A program made the translations under genes and the position numbers. Below are positions 8,323 through 16,801 of a stretch of 36,243 bases of DNA, in pieces (the first letter of the stretch is position 1; each line of letters starts with the position of its first letter). Origin of the DNA: an uncultured Pelagibacteraceae bacterium (GTDB lineage Bacteria > Pseudomonadota > Alphaproteobacteria > Pelagibacterales > Pelagibacteraceae); the NCBI GenBank assembly GCA_902568425.1, contig CACFQM010000008.1, positions 1 through 36,243 of the forward strand, written 5' to 3'. The notes under the pieces are model-generated. The model saw only the letters and a list, made by a program, of their open reading frames with translations. It was not told where the DNA came from and searched no databases.

Positions 8323-8365
8323 AGTATGATAATAAAAAATTTGTCAAAAAAAGCTTGAATTTCCT

Positions 8366-9178
8366 ATGAAAATTAAAAAATTGGAGCATCTTTCCGAAAT
8401 TTTTCAAGAATATGATGCATTTATAATCGATTTGTGGGGAGTAATGCATAATGGAGTAAATTTATATAACTCTGCAATTAATGCCGTAAGGGAACTTCAA
8501 TCAAATGGAAAAAGAATTGTTTTTTTATCAAACGCACCACGACCAACAAAAAAAGTAGTTGAATTTTTAAAGAAAATGAAAATGGAGGATAAGTTCCTTA
8601 GAAACGTTTTTACCTCAGGCGAGGCAGCATTGAATTCACTAAAACAAAATAAATTTGGTAAAAAATTTTATCACCTTGGCCCTCAAAGAGATGACTCTTT
8701 ATTTATAGATGTAAAAGAAAATAAAACTACTCTAGAAGGAAGTGACTTTATACTGTGTACGGGACTTTTTGATGAAGAAAGTGAAAATTTACAGTTTTAC
8801 AAAGATTTATTAAAAAATTATGTAAATAAAAAATTAGTTTGCACCAATCCTGATCTAATTGTTCATAGAGGTGGTGAAGAAGAATATTGTGCTGGAAAAA
8901 TAGCTGAAATTTTTGAAAATCTAGGTGGGAAAGTAATATATTTTGGTAAGCCCCATAAAGAGGTTTATCTTTCCTGTTTAAAAACAAATCAAAAAACTTT
9001 AGTAATTGGAGATAATCTTAGAACTGATATTAAAGGTGCAAACAATATGAATCTAGATTCAATATTTATAACTAGTGGCGTACACAAATCAAAAACAATA
9101 AATGAAAATCTAATGGAAAAGTTATTGGCCGAACACAAAGTATCAGCTAATTACTTTCAAAAAGAATTAACGTGGTAG
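8366..9178 (+). CDS. HAD-superfamily subclass IIA phosphatase (TIGR01459-like)
   Basis: The protein has 270 residues. HAD motif I is DLWGVMHNG (nucleophile Asp in FIIDLWGV), motif II is the Ser/Thr-containing FLSNAPRPTKK, a C2-type cap domain sits in the middle, GKPHKEVY carries the motif III Lys, and motif IV is VIGDNLRTDIKGA. It belongs to the NagD-like group that alphaproteobacteria keep next to ribF. Here its TAG is immediately followed by the ribF ATG with no gap. Plausible substrates are phosphorylated riboflavin intermediates or FMN, since a dedicated riboflavin-pathway phosphatase is often unassigned. That is inference from context; the substrate is unknown. Confidence 0.85.
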   Translation: MKIKKLEHLSEIFQEYDAFIIDLWGVMHNGVNLYNSAINAVRELQSNGKRIVFLSNAPRPTKKVVEFLKKMKMEDKFLRNVFTSGEAALNSLKQNKFGKKFYHLGPQRDDSLFIDVKENKTTLEGSDFILCTGLFDEESENLQFYKDLLKNYVNKKLVCTNPDLIVHRGGEEEYCAGKIAEIFENLGGKVIYFGKPHKEVYLSCLKTNQKTLVIGDNLRTDIKGANNMNLDSIFITSGVHKSKTINENLMEKLLAEHKVSANYFQKELTW

Positions 9179-10087
9179 ATGAAAATTTATAAAAATTTTA
9201 ATATTTCTAAAAATTTTGAGAGTTCAGCAATTGCAATTGGTAATTTTGATGGATTTCATTTAGGTCACCAAAAAGTAATTAAGTCTGGAAAATATCTGGC
9301 CAGAAAACATAAACTTAAGTTTGGTTTATTAGTTTTTCACCCCTTACCAGTTATGTTTTTTAACAAAAAAATAAAAAATTTTAGAATAGATTCATTAAAA
9401 CAAAAAATTGAAACATCTAAAAAATTAGGTATTGATTTTATAATAATTAAAAAATTTGATAAAAAATTTTCAAAAACAAGTGCTGAAAATTTCATAGAAC
9501 ATGTTCTTCATAAAAAATTAAAAGCTAAACTAATTTTCATAAGTCAAAATTTTAAATTTGGAAAAAATAGAGCTGGTAATATAAATTTATTAAAAAAAAA
9601 GGAAAGTATTTACAAATATAAAACAAAAACTGTAAAACCATTAAACAAATACAAATCCATCATCTCATCGACCTTAATAAGAAAAAATATAATTAAGGGA
9701 AAGATTGATTCTGTAAATAAAATGTTAGGAAGATATTGGTCTATTGAAGGTATAGTTAAAAAAGGAGAAAAACGAGGAAGAAAAATAGGTTTTCCGACAT
9801 GTAATCTAGAATTGAAAGATTATGTTATTCCAAAGACTGGTGTTTATGCCTCAAAAATAATTTTAAACAAAAATTTTAAAAGAAAGGGTATTGTAAATAT
9901 AGGTTATAAGCCCACTTTCGGAAAAAATAAGCTCTTATTGGAAGCACATATTTTTGGTTTGAAAAAAAATTTATATGATAAAAGTATTAAAATAATGCTG
10001 ACAAAATTTATTAGAAAAGAAAAAAAATTTAAAAATATGATGCAATTAAAAAAACAGATTAAAAAGGATATAAAACAAGCAAAATAA
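9179..10087 (+). CDS. ribF: Bifunctional riboflavin kinase / FAD synthetase
   Basis: RibF phosphorylates riboflavin to FMN and adenylylates FMN to FAD. The N-terminal nucleotidyltransferase domain shows AIGNFDGFHLGHQKVI, LVFHPLP and FGKNRAGN. SSTLIRKNI closes that domain. The C-terminal kinase domain shows GKRGRKIGFPTCNLEL, VYAS, NIGYKPTFG and LLEAHIF. Its 302 residues are typical. It begins directly after the HAD phosphatase stop and ends 5 nt before ileS, so this is one operon. The gene is extremely Lys- and Asn-rich, as expected from strong AT bias. Confidence 0.95.
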   Translation: MKIYKNFNISKNFESSAIAIGNFDGFHLGHQKVIKSGKYLARKHKLKFGLLVFHPLPVMFFNKKIKNFRIDSLKQKIETSKKLGIDFIIIKKFDKKFSKTSAENFIEHVLHKKLKAKLIFISQNFKFGKNRAGNINLLKKKESIYKYKTKTVKPLNKYKSIISSTLIRKNIIKGKIDSVNKMLGRYWSIEGIVKKGEKRGRKIGFPTCNLELKDYVIPKTGVYASKIILNKNFKRKGIVNIGYKPTFGKNKLLLEAHIFGLKKNLYDKSIKIMLTKFIRKEKKFKNMMQLKKQIKKDIKQAK

Positions 10088-10092
10088 ATATT

Positions 10093-12837
10093 ATGCCAGA
10101 AAATAATTTAAATCTTCCAAAAACTTCTTTTTCAATGAAAGCAAATTTACCCTCTAAAGAACCAAAAATATTGGAAACTTGGGACAAAATTAAACTTTAT
10201 GAAAGATTAAGAAAAAAATCAGAAGGTAAAAGTAAGTTCGTTCTTCATGATGGACCGCCTTATGCTAATGGTCATATACATATGGGAACAGCTCTAAATA
10301 AAATTTTGAAAGATATAGTTACTAAATTTCATCAAATGAATAACAAAGATTCTATTTATGTACCTGGATGGGACTGTCATGGTTTACCGATAGAATGGAA
10401 GATCGAGGAGCAATATAAAAAAAGAAAAAAAAATAAAGATGAAGTACCCATAAAGGACTTTAGAAAAGAGTGTAGAGAATTTGCAGAAAAGTGGATAGTA
10501 ATTCACAAAAAAGAATTCAAAAGGTTAGGCGTGATAGGTGATTGGGAAAATTATTATTCTACTATGAGCTATGAAGCAGAAGCTCAGATCGTAAGAGAAC
10601 TAGGTAAATTTTTGAAGGAAGGAAGTCTCTATAGGGGTTTCAAGCCTGTTTTATGGTCTACAGTTGAGAAAACAGCTTTAGCAGATGCAGAAGTAGAATA
10701 TAAGGATCACAAATCAAATACTATCTATGCATCTTTTAAAGTAAAAAAAACTGACAAAGATTATTTAAAAAACACTTCTATAATTATTTGGACTACTACA
10801 CCTTGGACGATTCCAGCAAACAAAGCACTAGCTTATAACAAAGATATTAATTATGTAGTTTTAGATATAAATAAAAATAAAATTGTTGTGGCTGAGGAAT
10901 TAATTCGGTCAGTAATAGAAAATTGTGAGCTAGGTAAGCATGAAGTTTTAAAAACGTTTAAAGGCAGCGAATTTAGTAATACTTTATGTTCTCACCCATT
11001 TAAAAATTTAGGTTATGAGTATGATGTGCCGATGTTAGAGGCAAATTTTGTAACTTTAGATCAAGGTACTGGAGTTGTTCACTGTGCCCCTAGTCATGGG
11101 CCTGATGATTTTAATTTGTGTTTGAAACATGGAATGAAGGCAATCGAAACAGTTAATAATGACGGTCTTTATACAAAGAATATACCTATTTTCGAGGGCA
11201 CGCACGTATTTAAAGCTGATGAAATAATTATAAAAAATTTAAAAGAGCAAAATAATCTTTTAGGTAGCGGCAATTTAATACACAGTTACCCTCATTCTTG
11301 GAGATCTAAAGCCCCGCTAGTGCACAGAGCTACACCTCAATGGTTTATATCGATGGAAAGTCATAAGCTTAGAAAAAAAGCAATCGACTCTATTGATCAG
11401 ACAAACTTTTACCCAGAAAAAGGAAAAACAAGAATTAGATCAATGATAGAGACAAGACCAGACTGGTGTATATCAAGACAGCGTTCCTGGGGAGTACCTT
11501 TACCAATTTTTATCGACAAGAAAACTAATGAACCTTTAAGAGATCCCGAAGTAATTGAAAATATAGCAAAAATTTATGAAAAAGAAGGATCTGACTGTTG
11601 GTTTCATGATGATCCACAAAGGTTTCTTGGAAAAAAATATAACAAAGACAATTATATTAAATCAAACGATATAGTAGAGGTTTGGTTTGATAGTGGATCT
11701 ACACATTCATTTGTCTTAGAAAAAAGAAAAGATTTAAAATGGCCAGCATCAATGTATTTAGAGGGTTCTGACCAACACAGAGGCTGGTTTCACTCCTCTC
11801 TTTTAGAATCTTGTGGAACTAGGGGAAGAGCTCCTTTTGAAAGTATACTTTCACACGGCTTTGTTGTGGACGGAAAAGGAATGAAAATGTCTAAGTCTGC
11901 TGGCAATATTATTTCACCTGAAGATATTTTAAAAAAATATGGGGCGGATATACTTAGACTTTGGGTTGCTTCTTCAGACTACGCTGAGGATTTAAGAATA
12001 GATCATACAATATTAGAACAACACGCTGAGTCTTATAGAAAAATAAGAAATACTTTCAGATATATTTTGGGGAATTTAAGAGACAATTACAGTCCACAAA
12101 ATTTCAACTCAATTAAAGTAAAAGATTTACCTGAATTAGAGCAGATAATTTTGCATAAACTTTATTTTTTAAGCTTAGAAATTAAGAAGAGTTTAAAAGA
12201 TTATAATTTCCACAAGCTTCAAAAGGAGTTGTTAAATTTTTGTACTCTTGACCTATCGTCATTCTATTTTGATATAAGAAAAGACACACTATATTGTGAC
12301 GATGTAAGTTCGCAAAAAAGAAAGTCATGTGTAACCTTGCTTAATATAATTCTTGAGTGTTTATTAAAATGGTACGCACCGGTGTTATCATTCACAACTG
12401 AGGAAATTACAGATTTATCAAATAAAAATAAAAAAATAAGCATCCATGAGGAAATTTTTTCTGACTTACCAGAAAATTGGAAAAATGAAACTCTATACAA
12501 AAAATGGGAAAAATTACTTTCTTTTAGACAGGAAGTTAATATCGCTATAGAGGAAAAAAGATCAAAAAAAATAATTGGATCTAGTTTAGAAGCTGATGTA
12601 AAAATTTCTTTATCTAAGAAAGATCATGAAATCCTTAATAGTGTAGACGCAGAAGAACTTTTTATTACTTCTAATGTTACAAAAACTATACAGGATGATA
12701 TAAAAGATAAATTAATAGTATCAGTAAAAAAAGCTGAGGGAACAAAGTGTTCAAGATGTTGGAAAATAGTGCCAAGACCAAATGAAAATAAATGTTCAAG
12801 AACTAAAATTTGTCCGCTACAAAATGTTGGAAAATAA
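10093..12837 (+). CDS. ileS: Isoleucyl-tRNA synthetase
   Basis: This class I synthetase charges tRNA-Ile and edits valine in its CP1 domain. The HIGH motif appears in PPYANGHIHMGTALNKIL, editing-domain elements in WTTTPWTIPANKA and GTGVVHCAPSHGPDD, SRQRSWGVPLPIF and GSDQHRGWFHSSLLES follow, and KMSKSAGN is the second signature. The C-terminal zinc-binding region begins TKCSRCWKI. Its second half is NKCSRTKIC, with five residues rather than the usual two between the cysteines. Length is 914 residues. The lspA start lies inside the 3' end, so the two are probably translationally coupled. Confidence 0.97.
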   Translation: MPENNLNLPKTSFSMKANLPSKEPKILETWDKIKLYERLRKKSEGKSKFVLHDGPPYANGHIHMGTALNKILKDIVTKFHQMNNKDSIYVPGWDCHGLPIEWKIEEQYKKRKKNKDEVPIKDFRKECREFAEKWIVIHKKEFKRLGVIGDWENYYSTMSYEAEAQIVRELGKFLKEGSLYRGFKPVLWSTVEKTALADAEVEYKDHKSNTIYASFKVKKTDKDYLKNTSIIIWTTTPWTIPANKALAYNKDINYVVLDINKNKIVVAEELIRSVIENCELGKHEVLKTFKGSEFSNTLCSHPFKNLGYEYDVPMLEANFVTLDQGTGVVHCAPSHGPDDFNLCLKHGMKAIETVNNDGLYTKNIPIFEGTHVFKADEIIIKNLKEQNNLLGSGNLIHSYPHSWRSKAPLVHRATPQWFISMESHKLRKKAIDSIDQTNFYPEKGKTRIRSMIETRPDWCISRQRSWGVPLPIFIDKKTNEPLRDPEVIENIAKIYEKEGSDCWFHDDPQRFLGKKYNKDNYIKSNDIVEVWFDSGSTHSFVLEKRKDLKWPASMYLEGSDQHRGWFHSSLLESCGTRGRAPFESILSHGFVVDGKGMKMSKSAGNIISPEDILKKYGADILRLWVASSDYAEDLRIDHTILEQHAESYRKIRNTFRYILGNLRDNYSPQNFNSIKVKDLPELEQIILHKLYFLSLEIKKSLKDYNFHKLQKELLNFCTLDLSSFYFDIRKDTLYCDDVSSQKRKSCVTLLNIILECLLKWYAPVLSFTTEEITDLSNKNKKISIHEEIFSDLPENWKNETLYKKWEKLLSFRQEVNIAIEEKRSKKIIGSSLEADVKISLSKKDHEILNSVDAEELFITSNVTKTIQDDIKDKLIVSVKKAEGTKCSRCWKIVPRPNENKCSRTKICPLQNVGK

Positions 12838-13315
12838 AATAAAAGTTAAAAAATTTGATATTTTAAGTTTCATAATAATAATTCTTGCTTTTTGTCTAGA
12901 CAGATTTTCAAAAACATACGTAATTAGTCTTATTGAAAAGAACCAAAGTGAACTCTTTATAAATGATTATTTGAATATAACTTTAAACTGGAACAGAGGA
13001 ATTGCATTTGGATTATTAAGCTTTAATGCTACAACAATTTACCATTTAATATCAATCTTAATTTTGACAATAATTATTTATTTAATTTACTTGATGGTTA
13101 AATCAGACTCACTTGGAAAAATTTTATTTGCATTAATTATCGGCGGTGCAGCTGGAAATTTGTTTGATAGATTTACTTATTTTGCTGTTCCAGACTTTAT
13201 TGACTTTCACATTAATTCTTTCCATTGGTTTACATTCAATGTTGCAGATATTTTTATTTCTCTTGGAATTTTTTTAATAATAATTAAGGAATTTTTTTTT
13301 AAACAAAATTTATGA
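12824..13315 (+). CDS. lspA: Lipoprotein signal peptidase (signal peptidase II)
   Basis: LspA cleaves prolipoproteins after diacylglyceryl modification, in the inner membrane. The sequence has four membrane helices, LNWNRGIAFGLL, GGAAGNLFDRF, VPDFIDFH and FNVADIFISLG; the two catalytic aspartates lie in the last motifs. I prefer the ATG at 12824 (163 residues, usual family length, close to helix 1). An in-frame ATG at 12782 would add 14 residues. Neither has a clear ribosome-binding site, and both overlap ileS. Its TGA overlaps the next start by 4 bp, and that next gene encodes a lipoprotein. Confidence 0.93.
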   Translation: MLENKIKVKKFDILSFIIIILAFCLDRFSKTYVISLIEKNQSELFINDYLNITLNWNRGIAFGLLSFNATTIYHLISILILTIIIYLIYLMVKSDSLGKILFALIIGGAAGNLFDRFTYFAVPDFIDFHINSFHWFTFNVADIFISLGIFLIIIKEFFFKQNL

Positions 13316-13626
13316 GAAATATTTCAAAATTTTTTTTAGTTTTCATTGTTTTTATATTTCTTAAGGGATGTGGAAATAGCTTTGGCGAATTTAAAGAAAC
13401 AATGAGCGGACAAAAAGTCTCTAATACAGACGAGTTTTTAATAAAAAAAAAGGATCCACTTGTTCTACCTCCTGAATATGAAAAATTACCTTTACCAAAA
13501 ACGGGTAAACAAAAAAGTAATGCGAATACTATTGAGACGGTTTTAAAATCAAATAAAACTAATAATAATAACTCAAAAGTATCAACAGATTTAGAAAATA
13601 TGATTTTAGAGGAATTAAGAAAATAA
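13312..13626 (+). CDS. DUF3035-type lipoprotein
   Basis: This 104-residue protein has a lipoprotein signal peptide: charged MRNISK, a hydrophobic stretch, and the lipobox FLKGC with acylated Cys near residue 20. After it comes DEFLIKKKDPLVLPPEYEKLPLP, the conserved core of DUF3035, an alphaproteobacterial family of unknown role. A low-complexity Asn/Lys/Ser linker and a short C-terminal helix (DLENMILEELRK) follow. The family is commonly found beside lspA, as here (ATGA overlap), which fits its need for LspA processing. Outer-membrane association is likely but not shown. Confidence 0.85.
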   Translation: MRNISKFFLVFIVFIFLKGCGNSFGEFKETMSGQKVSNTDEFLIKKKDPLVLPPEYEKLPLPKTGKQKSNANTIETVLKSNKTNNNNSKVSTDLENMILEELRK

Positions 13627-13629
13627 TTA

Positions 13630-14755
13630 ATGTCATCTAATATTAAAATTATTAACGATATAATTACTCAAAACAGCATTCTTTTAAAATATTTAATAAA
13701 CAACTCTAAATTTGAATTCAAATTTAAAAAATTTAAAAAATTTAAAACTATTTTAATTATTGGTATGGGCGGCTCTATTCTTGGTGCCAAAGCTATTTAC
13801 GATTTTCTGAAACATAAAACAAAAAAAAATTTTATTTTTATTGATAATCTTGATGAAAATTATTTAAAAAGTATCAAAAAAAATAATAATTTATCAAAAA
13901 GTCTTTTTATTATAATTTCAAAGTCAGGTAACACGATCGAAACAATCTCGAATACCTATTTTTTTAAATCTTTTCTTAAATCGAAAAATACAATTATTTT
14001 AACTGAAAACAAAAATAGTTTTTTGAGAAATTTAGCAAAAGAAAAGAAATTTAATTTTCTAGAACACAAAAAATTTATAGGAGGTAGGTATTCTGTATTA
14101 TCTGAAGTTGGTATGTTACCCGCATACTTAATGGGTTTTAAAGTAGAAAACTTTAAAAAAAACCTTGGTAAATTTATTTATAATAAAAAAATAATTTTAA
14201 GTTCTACAAACCTCATTAATAAGCTTAAAATTAAGAATGCAAAAATATTAGTTTTTTTTAATTATGTACCAGAACTCAATAACTTTTTGTATTGGAGCCA
14301 ACAACTTTTTGCTGAGAGTTTGGGTAAAAATAAAAAAGGGTTTATCCCTGTAATATCTAATGCTCCAAAGGACCACCATAGCCTACTTCAGCTTTACCTT
14401 GATGGACCAAAGGATAAAGTTTTTTATATCGTTAGTTCAAGAAAGCAAGGAAATTTAAAAACTAAATCAGATTTTTTTAATGATAATGTTCAATATTTAA
14501 GAAAAAAAAAATATAATAATATCAAAGATTCTCAAAAAAATGCCTTTTTAAGAGTGCTGAAAAATAAAAAAAATACCTTTTAGAGAAATCAATATTCAAA
14601 AATTTAATGAGGACACAATTGGTAAATTATTTTTACAATTTATTATGGAAACAATATTTTTAGGCAAGCTAACCAATGTCAACCCTTTTGACCAGCCAGC
14701 TGTGGAAGAAGTTAAGGTGCTAACAAAAAAATTTTTAGTTTCAAAGAAGTTTTAA
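13630..14755 (+). CDS. pgi: Glucose-6-phosphate isomerase, interrupted by a one-base frameshift
   Basis: Pgi interconverts glucose-6-P and fructose-6-P. Conserved blocks are GMGGSILGAKAIYDF, SKSGNTIET, IGGRYSVLSEVGMLPAY and QQLFAESLGKN followed by HHSLLQLYLDG. As read, the frame ends at 14583 (317 residues). In the next frame the C-terminus continues without a stop as IPFREINIQKFNEDTIGKLF, then FIMETIFLGKLTNVNPFDQP to a TAA at 14753-14755. Removing one A from the eight-A run at 14566-14573 joins them into 374 residues, short for the family but complete. The restored end overlaps convergent rsmD by 15 bp. Sequencing error or slippage is more likely than decay. Confidence 0.9.
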
Positions 14756-15305
14756 AAAAAAAATTTCTGATCTACCGTAGATCCTACTTTCTAAAATACT
14801 TAAAAGTTTTAAAGGCAACTCGGTTGTCTTCTTCTCTCTATGTAATATTATAAGATGTTCTTTTTTTTAAAATATTTTTTTTTTTTAAATCGTCAAAAAT
14901 TGATAAAAATTCTTTATCTTTATAAGGTGGATCTAAAAATATTATATCAAATTTAAATTTAAAATTGTATTTTTCAATAAATCTTAAAACATTTCCAGAA
15001 TATACTTCAACATTGTTCTCAAGTTTAAGTAAATCGATATTCTTTTTTAAATTTTTTAAAGCTTCAGAATTATTTTCAACAAAAAAACTTTTCTTAGCTC
15101 CTCGTGAAACACTCTCTAAACCAAAAGATCCTATTCCAGCATACAAATCTAAAACAAAAGAGTTTCTTATATCTGTGCCAAAACTAGTTGAATGTTCTAA
15201 AATGTTAAAAATATTTTCTCGCACTCTATCTTTTAAAGGTCTTGTTTTAAGGTTTATTGGGAAATTAAGTTTTTTATTTTTAAGTCTTCCTCTAATTATT
15301 CTCAT
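14741..15305 (-). CDS. rsmD: 16S rRNA (guanine-966-N2)-methyltransferase, interrupted by a one-base frameshift
   Basis: RsmD methylates G966 of 16S rRNA during 30S assembly. MRIIRGRLKNKKL, the SAM-binding LDLYAGIGSFGLESVSRG and the catalytic LDPPY motif are clear. As read it stops at 14838 after a nonsense tail (RTSYNIT). Dropping one T from the plus-strand eight-T run at 14861-14868 restores EHLIILHREKKTTELPLKLL and further residues to a TGA at 14741, giving 187 residues, the normal family length. The palindromic GATCTAC/GTAGATC and other hairpins here are therefore coding sequence. It begins inside the 3' end of purD (14-bp overlap). Confidence 0.88.
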
Positions 15306-16566
15306 TTTTTATGGCTCTCCAACCAATGTCTTTTCTATAAAAACCATCATCCCATTTTATTTTATCTAAATTTGTTAATATTTTTTTACGAGCATCAATA
15401 AGTTCTTTTGCTGATGAAGTTATATTTAATACTCTACCACCATTAGATAAAATTTTTTTATCCTTTATGTAGGTACCTGCATGAAAAACTTGATTATCAT
15501 TATCAATTTTTAAATCTTTCAAATTTTTAATTTCACTATCTTTAATATATTTTCCTGGATATCCTTTTGCACACAAAACAATTGTAATTGATTTATTTTC
15601 ACTCCATTCAATTTTGGTTTTTTGTAAGTTATTTCTAGTTGTAGAGTCAGCTATTTCGACTAAGTCACTTTTTAATCTCATCATAAGAACTTGACACTCA
15701 GGATCCCCCATTCTTATATTGTATTCGATTAAATAAGGTTTACCACCACTTATCATTAAACCTGCATAAAGAAAACCTGAGTATGGGTGACCCAAGTCTT
15801 TCATTGCTTTTAATGTAGGTTCTATAATTTCTTTTTTAATTTTTAATTCGAGTTCAGCTGTAATCAAGTTTGATGGTGAGTATGCACCCATTCCTCCTGT
15901 GTTTGGACCAATATCACCTTCACCAACTTTTTTATGATCCTGTGCAGAGCCAAAAAACTTATAGCAATTATCGTCAGCTAGAACGAAATAACTCAATTCT
16001 TCTCCATGAAGAAACTCCTCCAAAACAACCTTGTTTGAAGATTTGTATTTCCCCTCAATTATCTCTTTGATTTTAATTTTAGCCTCATTATGACTATTGC
16101 AGATTGAAACTCCTTTGCCTGCTGCTAAACCATCAGCTTTGACAACTATAGGTGTTTTACTTTTAGATAAAAAATCACAAGCACTTTGAAAATCTTCGAA
16201 TATACCAAATCTTGCAGTAGGGATATTATTTTCCTTACATAAGTTTTTCATAAATGCCTTCGAACCTTCAAGTTGAGAACTAAATTTATCTGGACCCAAA
16301 ACTCTTATCCCTTCATTTTTTAAAAAATCTACAATACCATTTACCAAAGGTTCTTCAGGGCCAACAATAACAACATCAATTTTGAATTTTTTAATAACAG
16401 CTAAAATTTCATCAAAGTTATTAATATTTATATTTATATTTTCTGCAATTTCTCTTGTACCAGCATTACCAGGAATACAGATTAATCTTTTAATTTTAGG
16501 AGATTGTTTCAATTTAAAGCAAATTGAGTGCTCTCTTCCACCACTTCCTATAACAGCAAAATTCAT
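15292..16566 (-). CDS. purD: Phosphoribosylamine-glycine ligase (GAR synthetase)
   Basis: PurD makes glycinamide ribonucleotide, the second step of purine synthesis, using ATP. It has the N-terminal MNFAVIGSGGREHSI, IPGNAGT, VGPEEPLVNGI, the ATP-grasp segments VVKADGLAAGKGV and VVLEEFLHGEELSY, then GDIGPNTGGMGAYSP, the IEYNIRMGDPECQ motif and the C-terminal FHAGT and GGRVLN. The 424 residues match the family. It is divergent from the DUF2093 gene (34 bp apart), an association common in alphaproteobacteria, and is followed by rsmD. Confidence 0.97.
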   Translation of the reverse strand: MNFAVIGSGGREHSICFKLKQSPKIKRLICIPGNAGTREIAENINININNFDEILAVIKKFKIDVVIVGPEEPLVNGIVDFLKNEGIRVLGPDKFSSQLEGSKAFMKNLCKENNIPTARFGIFEDFQSACDFLSKSKTPIVVKADGLAAGKGVSICNSHNEAKIKIKEIIEGKYKSSNKVVLEEFLHGEELSYFVLADDNCYKFFGSAQDHKKVGEGDIGPNTGGMGAYSPSNLITAELELKIKKEIIEPTLKAMKDLGHPYSGFLYAGLMISGGKPYLIEYNIRMGDPECQVLMMRLKSDLVEIADSTTRNNLQKTKIEWSENKSITIVLCAKGYPGKYIKDSEIKNLKDLKIDNDNQVFHAGTYIKDKKILSNGGRVLNITSSAKELIDARKKILTNLDKIKWDDGFYRKDIGWRAIKNENN

Positions 16567-16600
16567 ATAATATTATTAGAATTTAATTTCTATAATTAGC

Positions 16601-16801
16601 ATGAACAGAACTAAAGCAAAACTTAAATTTGGACCAAATACATTTGAAGTAATAGAAAAGGGTGACTACGTTGAGTGTGCTGTGTCTGGTAAAAATATCC
16701 CGTTACAAAATCTTGAATATTGGAATGTTGAGTTACAAGAAGCTTATTTTTCACCTGAAGAGGTAAAAATTAGGTTCGAAAAAATAAAATCAAAAAAATA
16801 A
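16601..16801 (+). CDS. DUF2093 family protein
   Basis: This 66-residue soluble protein contains CAVSGKNIPLQNLEYWNVEL and QEAYFSPEEV, the core of DUF2093, a small alphaproteobacterial family of unknown function usually found near purD or xseA. The GDYVECAVSGKNIPL segment looks like a compact beta-structured domain; only one Cys is present, so a zinc ribbon is unlikely. It is a single gene between divergent purD and the convergent lpxL 3' end, whose stop abuts it with no spacer. Confidence 0.88.
   Translation: MNRTKAKLKFGPNTFEVIEKGDYVECAVSGKNIPLQNLEYWNVELQEAYFSPEEVKIRFEKIKSKK

Noticed and set aside
8265-8365. CIRCE operator upstream of groES
   Set aside because: No TTAGCACTC/GAGTGCTAA inverted repeat is present on either strand.
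12782-12823. Longer lspA N-terminus from the ATG at 12782
   Set aside because: It adds 14 polar residues before the first helix, has no ribosome-binding site and deepens the ileS overlap. It is kept only as an alternative.
14756-14837. Apparent intergenic hairpins (GATCTAC/GTAGATC; AAGGCAAC/GTTGTCTT) as terminators between pgi and rsmD
   Set aside because: With the rsmD frame restored both fall inside its coding sequence, and no proper T-run follows.
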